64,000 bases of DNA from Thiomicrorhabdus marina (lineage in GTDB: Bacteria; Pseudomonadota; Gammaproteobacteria; Thiomicrospirales; Thiomicrospiraceae): contig NZ_JAGETV010000011.1 in assembly GCF_017571465.1 (NCBI RefSeq), positions 1-64,000 on the forward strand. Direction: 5' to 3'. The notes below the pieces were generated by a model that was not told the DNA's origin, did not search any database, and saw only the letters and a program-made list of their open reading frames with translations. Position numbers and translations under genes: made by a program. Of the stretch, positions 29,810 to 39,938 are shown piece by piece (the first letter of the stretch is position 1; every line of letters starts with the position of its first letter).

Positions 29810-29843
29810 AATAAACGGATTCGCAAATTAAGTTGAAAGTAAC

Positions 29844-31361
29844 TTAACTACCGTTATGAATACCAACCGATTCTTGACCGATCTTCTGCTTAGCAGACTG
29901 CGCATCGTCATTACGAGATGCATCTAGAGAGGCCAGATATTCAGGGGTAATATCACCGGTCGCATAGATACCGCTAAAACATGAGGTATCGAATTTATTA
30001 ACGTTATCCGAACCGGCACTAACCGCATCAATTAGATCATCTAAATCTTGATAAATCAGCTTATCACAGCCAATGATTTCTGCGACTTCTTCAGTAGTAC
30101 GACTGCTAGCAACTAATTCAGATGGCGACGGCATATCAATACCGTAAACATAAGGATAACGAACCGCAGGCGAAGCGGATACAAAATACACTTTCTTCGC
30201 TCCAGCTTCGCGAGCCATCTGCACAATCTGACCGGAAGTGGTTCCACGTACAATTGAGTCATCGACCAATAATACATTTTTACCTTCAAACTCCAAATCA
30301 ATCGGGTTCAGTTTTTGACGTACCGATTTCTTACGCAGCTGCTGACCTGGCATAATGAAAGTACGCCCGATATAACGGTTTTTGATAAAACCTTCACGAT
30401 ATGGACGACCTAATTTATTTGCCAGCTCAATTGCCGAAGTACGGCTGGTATCTGGAATCGGCATTACCACGTCGATATCGTGATCCGGCCAGTCACGCAG
30501 AATTTTATCTGCTAATTTTTCACCCATACGCAGGCGAGATTTATAAACCGAGATATCGTCAATCATCGAGTCAGGACGTGCGAAGTAAACATATTCGAAA
30601 ATACATGGTGAGCTTACTGGATTCTCAGCGCACTGCTCAAAATTGATTTCGCCGGAATCGGTAATCACAACCGCTTCACCCGGCGCTAAATCTTTAATCA
30701 AAGTAAAACCAAGGCCATCCAGAGCAACCGATTCCGACGCAACCATATAATCGGTTCCAGCCGCGGTTTCACGCTTACCAACCACACATGGACGCAGGCC
30801 GAACGGGTCACGGAAAGCAAATACACCAATGGTTGAAATCAGACCAACCGCTGCATAGCCTCCGCGCACACGTTTATGGACTTTACGGATTGCATTGAAA
30901 ACGTCATTGGAGTCAATTTCTAACTTACCTTGCTCTTTCAACTCATGCGCAAAAATATTAAGCAGCACTTCCGAATCGGAATTGGTATTCAAATGACGCA
31001 AATCGGTACGGTAAATCTCTTCCGCCAGCTCATGCGCATTGGTCAAGTTGCCGTTATGCCCCATAACAATCCCGTAAGGAGAGTTAACATAAAACGGTTG
31101 AGCTTCGGCACTTGACGAAGAACCTGCCGTTGGATAACGAACATGACCGATACCGGTAGTCCCTAGAAGGTCACGCATGTGTCGAGTACGGAATACATCC
31201 TTAACCAAGCCGTTATCCTTGCGTTGATAAAAACGCCCGTTGTCGCAGGTCACAATCCCCGCTGCATCTTGTCCTCGATGTTGCAAGATGGTCAGTGCAT
31301 CGTAAATCTCCTGATTTACTGAATTTTCACCAACCGAAACAATGCCAACAATTCCGCACAT
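29844..31361 (-). CDS. purF: Amidophosphoribosyltransferase
   Basis: 505 residues. The N-terminal nucleophile Cys2 is in MCGIVGIV, followed by an Ntn glutaminase domain (to about 240). The PRPP-binding site is [14 protein letters not shown] in the C-terminal phosphoribosyltransferase domain. It catalyses the first committed step of purine synthesis. The usual upstream neighbour cvpA is missing; the SPOR-domain gene ends 26 bases before it. Confidence 0.97.
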   Translation of the reverse strand: MCGIVGIVSVGENSVNQEIYDALTILQHRGQDAAGIVTCDNGRFYQRKDNGLVKDVFRTRHMRDLLGTTGIGHVRYPTAGSSSSAEAQPFYVNSPYGIVMGHNGNLTNAHELAEEIYRTDLRHLNTNSDSEVLLNIFAHELKEQGKLEIDSNDVFNAIRKVHKRVRGGYAAVGLISTIGVFAFRDPFGLRPCVVGKRETAAGTDYMVASESVALDGLGFTLIKDLAPGEAVVITDSGEINFEQCAENPVSSPCIFEYVYFARPDSMIDDISVYKSRLRMGEKLADKILRDWPDHDIDVVMPIPDTSRTSAIELANKLGRPYREGFIKNRYIGRTFIMPGQQLRKKSVRQKLNPIDLEFEGKNVLLVDDSIVRGTTSGQIVQMAREAGAKKVYFVSASPAVRYPYVYGIDMPSPSELVASSRTTEEVAEIIGCDKLIYQDLDDLIDAVSAGSDNVNKFDTSCFSGIYATGDITPEYLASLDASRNDDAQSAKQKIGQESVGIHNGS

Positions 31362-31387
31362 GTGTGAACTCTCTCTTAGATTGAAGA

Positions 31388-32170
31388 TTAATTTTGGGAC
31401 TTAAGGTCAATACTTTGCACGTATGAACCCTTAAGGCGAAGTATTTTATCTAAATTCTGCTTAGCTTTTTGCGCTTTGTCATAAGAATCGTACATTTCCG
31501 TTCTAAGGCTGAACAGCAGATAAGTTTTTCCGCCCTGTGTTTTCGGAAAACTCTTGTATACCAATTGATAGCCTGCCTTTTTTGCTTTAGCAACGGCCGC
31601 ATCTAAAAGACGCTTATCCTCAAAGGTTGCCAGCTTAGCAATATAAGCTTTATCCGTGCTTGTCTTGCGCTTTACTGTTGTCACCGACTGAGCGGTTTGC
31701 TCTTTACTTTGCGGCGCTGACTGAACTTTAGCTATCTGTTTTTCGGCCGCTGCTTGCTGTGCAATTCGCTCACGCTCTAAACGCACTTGGCGATCACGCT
31801 CTTCTTGCTCTTTTTTCAGTTTTGCCGCATGCGCCGCCTTTGCTTGCTCTTCAGCAATAACTTCAGGCGGCTTAACCAAAGGCTTTATAACCACCGTTTG
31901 GTGATGATTCGCTTGCTCCAATTTCGGCTGTTGTTGATAAGCCGGATCGGAATACCAACTCGGCACAAACCACAACAACAATAAAATCCAAACCAAGGCA
32001 CCAACCAGCCGGTTTTTCACCACATCGTCATCGCCGCTTAAAATACTTAATAACGTCGGTTCGTTTGCAGATTTAGCATGCGCTTCGACAGGAGTCATTT
32101 CCGAGTTTGGCTCTTCTTGCCTCGAAGGCTGATTAGTTGTGTCCGATAGCGGCGAAGTCAATGACACCAT
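31388..32170 (-). CDS. SPOR-domain membrane protein (DedD-like)
   Basis: A 260-residue protein with a cytoplasmic leader, one membrane helix (about 54-72, [15 protein letters not shown]), a charged coiled-coil linker rich in K/E/A (about 105-150) and a C-terminal SPOR domain (about 175-255; [20 protein letters not shown]). SPOR domains bind denuded peptidoglycan at the division septum. It occupies the dedD position between folC and purF, so dedD orthology is likely, although the leader is longer than in E. coli. Confidence 0.85.
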   Translation of the reverse strand: MVSLTSPLSDTTNQPSRQEEPNSEMTPVEAHAKSANEPTLLSILSGDDDVVKNRLVGALVWILLLLWFVPSWYSDPAYQQQPKLEQANHHQTVVIKPLVKPPEVIAEEQAKAAHAAKLKKEQEERDRQVRLERERIAQQAAAEKQIAKVQSAPQSKEQTAQSVTTVKRKTSTDKAYIAKLATFEDKRLLDAAVAKAKKAGYQLVYKSFPKTQGGKTYLLFSLRTEMYDSYDKAQKAKQNLDKILRLKGSYVQSIDLKSQN

Positions 32171-32242
32171 TCCTTATCACAATTGAAAGTTTGTAACAAA
32201 AACTCAATCCATAATACCGTTAAAACAGTCGTTTTGACCAAT

Positions 32243-33601
32243 TTAAACATAATTGACTTGTCGCGCATTCAAGCCCTGATAAAGCTGCGCAACCGTGAAA
32301 AACGACCCCCAGACCAAATGCGTCGGCTTTTCTGGCATCGTCATCGTGCCACTCACCTGCAATAATCTTTCCAATACTTCGCTAAAAGATTCTTCGGCCG
32401 TCACGTGTTCAGCAGCAACATCTGCGTCCACCAAAATACTTTGTAGCTTCTGCAAACCGGCCGCACGCGGAATCTGTAAATCCGCCACTGTCCAATGTGT
32501 AACAAACGGCGCTATCTTTTTTACCATCGGCAAAGAATCTTTATCATCCAACACCGAAAACAGCGCTTGTAGATTATTGAGCTTGTGCTGTTCAAGATAC
32601 ATCGCTAATACCTGAGCTGATTGCGGATTATGCGCTACATCAATCAACCAATGAAAACGCTTACCAGCGAACTCGAAACGCAGACTCTGCAATCGACCGG
32701 GATGGTTGGCTTGTACCAATCCTTTCCGCAATGCCTCTTGCAAATGCTCAAAGGAAATTGCTAAATCACCTGCTTCCTGCATAGCAACTAATAACGCCAC
32801 TACCCCAGAAGCATTTTGCAATTGAAAGTCGCCTTTTAAGGACGGTAAAGGCAAATCAAAACAGCTGCCGTTTTGACGAGTCAAACACCACGTTTTTTTA
32901 TCTTCGGCAAGCTGATAACTGTAATCAACACCTAGCCTATGTAGCGGTACTTTATGCCGTACACAATAGTCAGATAAAGTTTCCGGCGGATTCGGGTCAG
33001 AACAAACCGCTAAATGCCCACTGCGAGTGACCCCGGCTTTCTCAATCGCAATCTGCCCGCGGTCATCGCCTAACCACTCAATATGATCGATATCAATCGC
33101 CGTAATAATCACCGCATCGGCATCAACAATATTGACCGCATCCAAGCGACCGCCTAACCCAACTTCAAGCACTACCACATCCAAATCGGTATTGCTAAAA
33201 ATATGCAGTGCTGCCAAAGTCGAAAATTCAAAGTAGGTCAACTTAGTTGCAGCACGACTCAATTCGATATCGGCAAAAGACTCGCTGATCTGCTCATCCG
33301 CAACCGGCACACCATTTATTTGAATTCTCTCGTTAAAGTTCTGGATGTGCGGCGAAGTGTAAGCACCAACGTTCAGCCCAGCGGCTTTGAGCACACTCAC
33401 CAACATCGCCACCGTCGATCCCTTGCCATTTGTTCCGGCAACGGTAATTACCTTTGGTGCCGGACGTAAAATCTGCATGCGTTCGGCTACGCTGTGCACA
33501 CGCTCCAAACCAAGGTCAATTTCTTGGGCATGTAATTGCAATAGCCAATCAACCCATTCATTTACCGAGCTATTGGCACTAGGTTTTGATACTGCGCTCA
33601 T
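32243..33601 (-). CDS. folC: Folylpolyglutamate synthase / dihydrofolate synthase
   Basis: A 452-residue Mur-ligase-fold enzyme. The ATP loop is TVAGTNGKGSTVAML (about 55-69), then TSPHIQNFNERI and LEVGLGGRLDAVN. It adds glutamate to dihydropteroate and to folates. Neighbours accD and the dedD-like gene match the standard gammaproteobacterial order. Confidence 0.96.
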   Translation of the reverse strand: MSAVSKPSANSSVNEWVDWLLQLHAQEIDLGLERVHSVAERMQILRPAPKVITVAGTNGKGSTVAMLVSVLKAAGLNVGAYTSPHIQNFNERIQINGVPVADEQISESFADIELSRAATKLTYFEFSTLAALHIFSNTDLDVVVLEVGLGGRLDAVNIVDADAVIITAIDIDHIEWLGDDRGQIAIEKAGVTRSGHLAVCSDPNPPETLSDYCVRHKVPLHRLGVDYSYQLAEDKKTWCLTRQNGSCFDLPLPSLKGDFQLQNASGVVALLVAMQEAGDLAISFEHLQEALRKGLVQANHPGRLQSLRFEFAGKRFHWLIDVAHNPQSAQVLAMYLEQHKLNNLQALFSVLDDKDSLPMVKKIAPFVTHWTVADLQIPRAAGLQKLQSILVDADVAAEHVTAEESFSEVLERLLQVSGTMTMPEKPTHLVWGSFFTVAQLYQGLNARQVNYV

Positions 33602-33639
33602 TAAAGCGTCTCTTAAAAATCAGTCAAAAAAGAAGCAAA

Positions 33640-33667
33640 AAGCCAGAGGGATTAACCGCTCTGGCTT
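33640..33667 (-). terminator. Terminator after accD
   Basis: The minus strand has AAGCCAGAG...CTCTGGCTTTTTGC, a nine-base stem with a five-T tail, 14 bases past the accD stop and before folC. Confidence 0.85.
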
Positions 33668-33680
33668 ATAAAAAATCTGC

Positions 33681-34535
33681 TTAGGCAGGTTTCTTCAATA
33701 GCATCTTACAAATTGAGGCTAGCTCTGAACGCAATTCATGACGATGAATAATGCGGTCTATCGCACCATGCTCCAGCAGGAATTCACTGCGCTGGAAACC
33801 TTCCGGCAATTTTTCACGTACCGTCTGCTCGATAACTCGCGGACCGGCAAAACCGATTAACGCTTTCGGCTCGGCAACATTCAAATCACCTAGCATGGCG
33901 AAAGACGCTGATACACCACCCATTGTCGGGTCAGTTAGCACCGAAATGAATGGAATTCCCTGCTCGCGCAGTCGACCCAGCGCCGCAGAGGTTTTCGCCA
34001 TCTGCATTAGAGAAAACAACGCTTCCTGCATACGCGCGCCACCGGAAGCAGAGAACACGATTAGCGGACGCTCTTCGGCAATCGCTAAATCCACAGCGCG
34101 AACAAACTTCTCGCCGACAACCGAACCCATCGATCCACCCATAAAGCGGAAATCGAAAGCACCGGTCACCACCGGAAGCGTATCAATTGTACCAGTAGCA
34201 GTAATAAAAGAATCATTCTCACCGGTTGCACGTTGCGCTTGAACAATACGATCTTTGTATTTTTTCAAATCTTTGAATTTTAGGCGATCAACTGGCGTGA
34301 CGTCAGCAAACACTTCCGCAAAAGAACCTTCATCCAAGAAGGTTTCCAAACGCGCACGACCGCCTAAACGCATATGGTGATCGCACTTCGGACAGACTTC
34401 TTGATTGCGAGTCACTTCAGCACGATACAAGGTCGCTTCACATTTTGGACATTTGGTCCATAGTCCTTCCGGCACCGATTTTTTGCGGTCTGCGACCTGC
34501 TTAATACTTGGTAGAATTTTCTCAAACCAGTTCAT
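33681..34535 (-). CDS. accD: Acetyl-CoA carboxylase carboxyltransferase subunit beta
   Basis: 284 residues. An N-terminal C4 zinc ribbon (CPKC at about 28-31 and CPKCDHH at about 47-53) precedes a crotonase-like carboxyltransferase domain with [20 protein letters not shown] and [11 protein letters not shown]. It acts with AccA to form malonyl-CoA for fatty acid synthesis. Confidence 0.97.
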   Translation of the reverse strand: MNWFEKILPSIKQVADRKKSVPEGLWTKCPKCEATLYRAEVTRNQEVCPKCDHHMRLGGRARLETFLDEGSFAEVFADVTPVDRLKFKDLKKYKDRIVQAQRATGENDSFITATGTIDTLPVVTGAFDFRFMGGSMGSVVGEKFVRAVDLAIAEERPLIVFSASGGARMQEALFSLMQMAKTSAALGRLREQGIPFISVLTDPTMGGVSASFAMLGDLNVAEPKALIGFAGPRVIEQTVREKLPEGFQRSEFLLEHGAIDRIIHRHELRSELASICKMLLKKPA

Positions 34536-34557
34536 GTCTCACCTCAAAATTCTAAAA

Positions 34558-35376
34558 TTATTCTGCGTCTGCTTTATCAATCGCGTGGCGAAATTCATTC
34601 ATCTTCTCACCGATTGCCAACTCAATTTCATACAGATCTTTATCATGGTTCGCTTCAATCAAGCTTACCAGTGCGGAACCGACAATAACTGCCGAACCTT
34701 GTTTTGACATCGCCGCCGCGGTTTCACCGTTACGAATCCCGAAACCGATTCCAAAAGGCAGCTCTACTTCGCCCTGCATACGTTGTAACTGTTTAGCAAC
34801 GTCATCAACATCCAATTCCTTAGAACCGGTAACGCCTTTCAAAGAGACGTAATACACAAAGCCGCTGCCTTTTTCATTCACCGCGCGGAGGCGGCTGTTT
34901 GGCGTAGTCGGCGAAATCAAGAAAATGCGGTCTAGATTGTGTGCTTTCAAGGCATCGAAATACCCCATTGATTCCTGCGGTGGCATATCAACAGTCAGTA
35001 CCGCGTCAACACCCACCGAACTGGCTGCATTAGCAAAGCTCTCAAAGCCCATACGCTCAACCGGATTCAAATAGCCCATCAGGATAATCGGCGTCTCAGC
35101 ATCCTTTTCACGGAATTCACGCACCATTTCAAAGACATCGTTCATGCTGACATTATGCTCTAGCGCACGTTCAACCGCTTTTTGAATGACTGGGCCATCC
35201 GCCATCGGATCAGAAAACGGTACGCCCAACTCAATCATGTCAGCACCTTTTTCCACCAACAAATGCATCAAACTCACCGTCGCACTCGGACGCGGATCAC
35301 CTGCGGTGATATAAGGAACTAAAGCGGTCTTTCCAGCGCTCTTTAACGATTCTAATCTTTGTGAAATTCTGCTCAT
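34558..35376 (-). CDS. trpA: Tryptophan synthase alpha subunit
   Basis: 272 residues, starting MSRISQRLESLK (an ATG five codons upstream is disfavoured). The catalytic glutamate is in MIELGVPFSDPMADGP, the aspartate in PVERMGFE/VDAVLTVDMPP, and the phosphate site in GFGIRNGETA. It cleaves indole-3-glycerol phosphate. Unusually, a 220-bp non-coding repeat separates it from trpB; the two genes are normally adjacent or overlapping. Confidence 0.97.
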   Translation of the reverse strand: MSRISQRLESLKSAGKTALVPYITAGDPRPSATVSLMHLLVEKGADMIELGVPFSDPMADGPVIQKAVERALEHNVSMNDVFEMVREFREKDAETPIILMGYLNPVERMGFESFANAASSVGVDAVLTVDMPPQESMGYFDALKAHNLDRIFLISPTTPNSRLRAVNEKGSGFVYYVSLKGVTGSKELDVDDVAKQLQRMQGEVELPFGIGFGIRNGETAAAMSKQGSAVIVGSALVSLIEANHDKDLYEIELAIGEKMNEFRHAIDKADAE

Positions 35377-35444
35377 AATTTCTAAATTCAACTTTTATGT
35401 TTTGTAAACACCATGCCTGTTCTAACCATTATGAGGCTAGCAAA

Positions 35445-35587
35445 CCGCAATAGCTTAAAAGGAGTTTAAAACGTTATGAGGGGTTGAAGAGCAAGGCGAA
35501 AATTTAGTGAAGGCGCGCAGTTTACATACGAGTAAATGAGCAGTCTGAACAAATTTTCAACGCAGCTATTCAAGCCCGCAATAGCTT
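35445..35587. repeat. Intergenic repeat between trpB and trpA
   Basis: A non-coding block bounded by an exact 12-bp direct repeat (CCGCAATAGCTT at 35445-35456 and 35576-35587). Inside is an imperfect inverted repeat (GCAAGGCGAAAATTT with AAATTTTCAACGCAGC) and an inner hairpin (AGTTTAC / GTAAATGAG). The AAGGCGAAAAT...ATTTTCAACrCAG skeleton recurs at 62874-62932, so this is probably a dispersed genomic repeat. Confidence 0.75.
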
Positions 35588-35597
35588 TAAAACCTTT

Positions 35598-36818
35598 TTA
35601 AAATTCTATGCCTTCGATTTGGCAAACAGTATTCATATCCTTATCACCACGCCCAGACAGGTTCACAATAATCACCTGATCTTTGCTCATAGTCGGTGCC
35701 AACTTGGTCGCGTAAGCGATGGCATGCGAAGATTCCAGTGCCGGGATAATCCCTTCAAAGCGAGTCAAATCACGGAAACCTTGCATGGCTTCTTCATCGT
35801 CAATCGCCACATAATTTACTCGACCAATGTCTTTCAACCATGCATGCTCAGGCCCGACTCCAGGATAATCCAGACCGGCTGAAATCGAGTGCGTTCCTAG
35901 AATCTGACCGTTTTCATCTTGCATCAGGTAAGTACGGTTACCGTGAAGAACACCCGGCGTACCTTTACACAAAGGAGCCGCGTGCTGACCCGTTTCCAGA
36001 CCGTGACCTGCCGGTTCAACACCATAGATCTTGACCGAATCGTCCGCTAGGAATTTATGAAACAGACCAATCGCATTCGAACCACCGCCAACACAGGCAA
36101 CCAGTGCATCCGGTAATTTACCTTCTTTTTCCAGACACTGCGCACGCGCTTCTTCACCGATAACCGCTTGGAAATCACGAACCATTGCCGGATATGGATG
36201 TGGCCCTGCTACGGTGCCGATAATATAGAAAGTATCATCAACATTGGTGACCCAGTCACGCATCGCCTCGTTTAAGGCATCTTTCAAAGTACGAGAGCCG
36301 GACTCAACTGCTACAACGGTCGCACCCAGCATACGCATGCGCGCTACGTTCGGCGCTTGACGAACGACATCATCGGCCCCCATATAAACCACACATTCCA
36401 GACCAAGACGCGCCGCAACCGTCGCCGACGCCACACCGTGTTGACCGGCACCGGTCTCGGCGATAATCCGTTTTTTACCAAGACGTTTTGCCAACAGCGC
36501 CTGACCAATAGTGTTATTTACCTTGTGCGCGCCGGTATGATTTAAGTCTTCGCGTTTTAGATAAATCTTCGCGCCACCTAATTCATGAGACCATCGTTCG
36601 GCGTAATAAAGCGGGGTTGGACGGCCAACATAATCCTTCAGATCTGCCGCCAGCTCATCCAAAAACTTTGGATCGTTTTTTACGCTTTCATATTCGTCAT
36701 TAAGCTGTTCCAGCGCCGCCATCAGGGTTTCCGGCGCAAAGATACCGCCGTACGGACCGAAGTGGCCTTCGGCATCTGGAAACTGGGCAAAATCGATTGT
36801 CGAATTTTCGGTAGTCAT
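35598..36818 (-). CDS. trpB: Tryptophan synthase beta subunit
   Basis: 406 residues, starting [13 protein letters not shown] (36818); the start codon overlaps the trpF stop by one base (TAATG). The longer upstream reading frame merely overlaps trpF. The PLP lysine is in [13 protein letters not shown], and the PLP phosphate loop is [12 protein letters not shown]. It joins indole and serine to give tryptophan. Confidence 0.97.
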   Translation of the reverse strand: MTTENSTIDFAQFPDAEGHFGPYGGIFAPETLMAALEQLNDEYESVKNDPKFLDELAADLKDYVGRPTPLYYAERWSHELGGAKIYLKREDLNHTGAHKVNNTIGQALLAKRLGKKRIIAETGAGQHGVASATVAARLGLECVVYMGADDVVRQAPNVARMRMLGATVVAVESGSRTLKDALNEAMRDWVTNVDDTFYIIGTVAGPHPYPAMVRDFQAVIGEEARAQCLEKEGKLPDALVACVGGGSNAIGLFHKFLADDSVKIYGVEPAGHGLETGQHAAPLCKGTPGVLHGNRTYLMQDENGQILGTHSISAGLDYPGVGPEHAWLKDIGRVNYVAIDDEEAMQGFRDLTRFEGIIPALESSHAIAYATKLAPTMSKDQVIIVNLSGRGDKDMNTVCQIEGIEF

Positions 36819-37438
36819 TAAACTTTTCTCATCACTTCTTGCATAAATTGCGTAATTTTTTCGGCGGATTTTATTCCTTTTCCGGCTTCCACGCCGCCAC
36901 TGACATCCAGTGCCCAAGGCGAGGTTTCGGCAATCGCTTGCGCCGCATTCTGTGGCGTCAAACCACCAGCTAGGATAATCGGCTTACGGCACTCTTGTGG
37001 AACCAACTCCCAGTTAAAGGTCTCACCGGTACCACCCGGCACGCCCTTCTTATAGGTATCTAGCAGTAAACCACTGCAATCGTAAAACTCGTCGGCAATC
37101 TTGTCGATATCGGTGTCCGCTTTCATCGGCACCGCTTTTATGTAATTACGCCCGAACTGACGACAAAATTCGCCGCTTTCCGCACCGTGAAACTGCAATA
37201 AATCGATGCGCACGTTACTTAAAACTTGCTGCACATAGTCTACGGTTGGATTAACAAACAGCGCAGTGACGGTAACAAATGCCGGTATGCCTGCTGCAAT
37301 TTCTTGTGCCTTATTAATGTCGACATAACGCGGGCTCGGTTCATAAAACACAAGACCGATAGCATCCGCTCCGGCATTGACCACTGCCTGTGCGTCTTCA
37401 GTTCGGGTTAAGCCGCAGATTTTAACACGAGTTCGCAT
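36818..37438 (-). CDS. trpF: Phosphoribosylanthranilate isomerase
   Basis: A 206-residue TIM barrel. The catalytic cysteine is in [12 protein letters not shown] (about 6-17), the aspartate in [16 protein letters not shown]. It is the isomerase step of tryptophan synthesis, translationally coupled to trpB. Confidence 0.97.
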   Translation of the reverse strand: MRTRVKICGLTRTEDAQAVVNAGADAIGLVFYEPSPRYVDINKAQEIAAGIPAFVTVTALFVNPTVDYVQQVLSNVRIDLLQFHGAESGEFCRQFGRNYIKAVPMKADTDIDKIADEFYDCSGLLLDTYKKGVPGGTGETFNWELVPQECRKPIILAGGLTPQNAAQAIAETSPWALDVSGGVEAGKGIKSAEKITQFMQEVMRKV

Positions 37439-37489
37439 AACTGTTACCTAAGTTGGCTAATCAAATGGGGAGATTCAGTGTTTGGTCAC

Positions 37490-38284
37490 TTAAAAATGCC
37501 ACAACACTTCATCAAGACGGGTTTGCGGAATTTGCCACACGTCAGGATAGATGGCATTAACGAAATAAAGTCCTTCAGCCGGTGCGGTCGGCGCAGCTTT
37601 AGTTCGGTCTTGCAATGCCAATAAATCCGCAATCCACTCGACCGGTTGCTGCTGTTTACCAACCTGTATCAGTGAACCAACAATATTGCGCACCATATGA
37701 TGTAAAAACGCATTCGCCTGAATATCAATCAATACGAAATCACCTACTCGACCAACCTGCACACTCTGCACATTGCGCATTGCATGACTGGCCTGACAAG
37801 CTGCCGCGCGGAAAGACGAAAAATCCTGCTCACCAATTAAGGCTTGCGCGGCTTGATTCATCAGCTCAGCATTCAACGGATAAGGTTCATGAGTCACGCG
37901 CCCCGCCAACACAGCAGAATGCACTTTGCGATTATAGATGACATAACGATATTGACGTGCCACCGCTGAAAAACGCGCATGAAAACCATCATCACCGCCG
38001 GGCACCTCTTGCATCCATGCAATACGAATATCGGCTGGCAAATGAGTATTCGCACCTTGAATCCACGCCTTTTCCGGACGAACAGCATTAGTATTAAAAT
38101 GCACCACCTGACCGATAGCGTGCACACCGGTATCGGTACGCCCAGCACAGAAAAGCTCTATCGTCTCATTGGCGATAGAGCTTAATGCTTTTTCTAAATA
38201 CTCTTGAACCGACTGGCAATGCTTTTGGCGTTGATAACCACAATAAGCGCCACCTAGGTATTCAATGCCTAAGGCTATTCTCAT
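37490..38284 (-). CDS. truA: tRNA pseudouridine(38-40) synthase TruA
   Basis: 264 residues from MRIALGIEYLGG (38284); an earlier ATG at 38344 gives a non-conserved leader. The catalytic Asp51 lies in CAGRTDTGVHA, and the HHMVRNIVG motif near residue 200 contacts tRNA. It modifies U38-U40 of the anticodon arm. The fimV gene usually found between asd and truA in pseudomonads is absent. Confidence 0.96.
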   Translation of the reverse strand: MRIALGIEYLGGAYCGYQRQKHCQSVQEYLEKALSSIANETIELFCAGRTDTGVHAIGQVVHFNTNAVRPEKAWIQGANTHLPADIRIAWMQEVPGGDDGFHARFSAVARQYRYVIYNRKVHSAVLAGRVTHEPYPLNAELMNQAAQALIGEQDFSSFRAAACQASHAMRNVQSVQVGRVGDFVLIDIQANAFLHHMVRNIVGSLIQVGKQQQPVEWIADLLALQDRTKAAPTAPAEGLYFVNAIYPDVWQIPQTRLDEVLWHF

Positions 38285-38353
38285 ATAACAAACAGTAAAC
38301 GAAAGATCTTGAGCAGCTTCAGTTAAAAAACTGCAACCGCCCAAAAAGACCGT

Positions 38354-39376
38354 TTAGATATAGTCTTTAATTAGCACTTCAGCGATTTGTACGGTATTGG
38401 TTGCGGCACCTTTACGAACGTTATCAGCGACAACCCAAAGGTTTAAACCGTTATCGCAAGAGATGTCTTCACGAATACGGCCAACGTACACCGGATTAGT
38501 TTCCGCTGCATCAGTTACTGCTGTCGGGTAACCGCCATCAACGTGCTCATCCATTAACACAACACCTTCCGCTTTTTCGAAAAGCGCTCTTGCTTCCGCA
38601 GCGGTGATTTTCTTATCGGTTTCGATATGAACCGCCTCCGAATGACCAAAGAATACCGGTACACGTACCGCAGTCGGGTTTACCAAGATGGCGTCGTCAC
38701 CCATAATTTTCTTAGTTTCCCACACCATTTTCATCTCTTCTTTGGTGTAGCCATTTTCCATAAACACGTCAATTTGCGGAATACAGTTAAAAGCGATCTG
38801 CTTAGGATAAACTTTAGATTCAACCGGCTTCATATTCAGCAGGTTGGCGGTTTGTGTCGCCAACTCTTCAATCGCTTCTTTACCCGAACCGGAAACCGCT
38901 TGGTAAGTCGCCACATTGATACGTTTGATACCCACTGCATCGTAAATCGGCTTAAGCGCCACCAACATCTGAATCGTCGAGCAGTTCGGGTTAGCAATAA
39001 TGCCACGTGTTTTGTAACCGGCAACCGCTTCTGGGTTTACTTCCGGCACCACTAGCGGAATATCATCGTCATAACGGAACTGAGACGTATTATCCACCAC
39101 GATACAACCGGCTTCAGCAGCTTTCGGTGCGTAGACGGCAGAGATGCTTGCGCCCGGCGAGAATAGACCGATTTGCGCTTTCGAGAAATCAAATTTTTCC
39201 AAATCCTGAACTTCAACCCATTTGCCGTTGAATTCGATTTTCTTACCGGCAGAACGTGCAGAAGCCAGCGGATACAAATTTCCAACCGGGAAGTTACGCT
39301 CTTCTAAAACTTTTAGAATCGTTTCACCTACGGCACCTGTCGCACCGACAACAGCAACATCGTAAAGTTTAGTCAT
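38354..39376 (-). CDS. asd: Aspartate-semialdehyde dehydrogenase
   Basis: 340 residues. The NADP-binding GATGAVGE is at 11-18, and the catalytic Cys132 is in ANPNCSTIQM. It makes aspartate semialdehyde for lysine, diaminopimelate, threonine and methionine synthesis. It is located downstream of bactofilin and upstream of truA on the minus strand. Confidence 0.97.
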   Translation of the reverse strand: MTKLYDVAVVGATGAVGETILKVLEERNFPVGNLYPLASARSAGKKIEFNGKWVEVQDLEKFDFSKAQIGLFSPGASISAVYAPKAAEAGCIVVDNTSQFRYDDDIPLVVPEVNPEAVAGYKTRGIIANPNCSTIQMLVALKPIYDAVGIKRINVATYQAVSGSGKEAIEELATQTANLLNMKPVESKVYPKQIAFNCIPQIDVFMENGYTKEEMKMVWETKKIMGDDAILVNPTAVRVPVFFGHSEAVHIETDKKITAAEARALFEKAEGVVLMDEHVDGGYPTAVTDAAETNPVYVGRIREDISCDNGLNLWVVADNVRKGAATNTVQIAEVLIKDYI

Positions 39377-39397
39377 TTTTAGTAATCCTTAATAACT

Positions 39398-39436
39398 TAA
39401 AAAGCGGCACAACAGCACTCCACTGCTACACCGCCA
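39398..39436 (-). terminator. Probable terminator after the bactofilin gene
   Basis: On the minus strand GCGGTGTAGCAGTG...AGTGCTGTTGTGCCGC pairs over about 12 positions including several G-T pairs, followed by TTTTT. It lies 17 bases beyond the bactofilin stop. Confidence 0.6.
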
Positions 39437-39452
39437 ATATGAGTTTACATCT

Positions 39453-39938
39453 TTATTTACGGTGTTCTACCACCAAGTAATCTTCTTCGTCTGCTGCCTG
39501 CTCTTGCAAACCAGCAAAATCCAATAAACGTTTATGTTCGTTCGAATCAATCAAATCCGGCATCGACAATACTCGGCCACCTTCTGCCAACTCATGGCGC
39601 TGGCCGATAAACTTACCGCCCGGCTCGACCACAAACTCGCGGCAAATCAAGTCGCCGATAAGCTTGCCGTCCGGCAAAATTTCGATTTTATCGCACGCCA
39701 CGTGACCCTCGACCAAACCACTGATCACCACAGAACGAGCTTTTATCAAGCCTTTAACAACACCCTCACTGCCAATAGATATATCGAATTTGGTATCAAT
39801 AACCCCTTCGATTAATCCGTCGTTGTGAAGCTCACCTTTGAGCTCGGTGAATTCGCCTTGAATGCTACATCCTGAGGCAATAATTGTCTTTCCACCCTCT
39901 TTGCCTGAAGGTTTACTACTTGAACTAAAGAACCCCAT
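39453..39938 (-). CDS. Bactofilin (polymer-forming cytoskeletal protein)
   Basis: 161 residues. The short flexible N-terminus (MGFFSSSSKPSGKEGG) is followed by the bactofilin beta-helix domain (about 18-115) with repeated short strands (GCSIQGEF, GLIEGVI, GVVKGLI, GLVEGHV, GKLIGDL), and an acidic C-terminus. Bactofilins form nucleotide-free filaments at the membrane and often pair with M23 peptidases to shape the cell wall. The gene starts inside the 3' end of the M23 gene. Confidence 0.9.
   Translation of the reverse strand: MGFFSSSSKPSGKEGGKTIIASGCSIQGEFTELKGELHNDGLIEGVIDTKFDISIGSEGVVKGLIKARSVVISGLVEGHVACDKIEILPDGKLIGDLICREFVVEPGGKFIGQRHELAEGGRVLSMPDLIDSNEHKRLLDFAGLQEQAADEEDYLVVEHRK

Noticed and set aside
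36819-36917. N-terminal extension of trpB to 36917
   Set aside because: The extra 33 residues lie wholly within trpF and have no TrpB similarity; ATG at 36818 overlaps the trpF stop in the usual coupled way.
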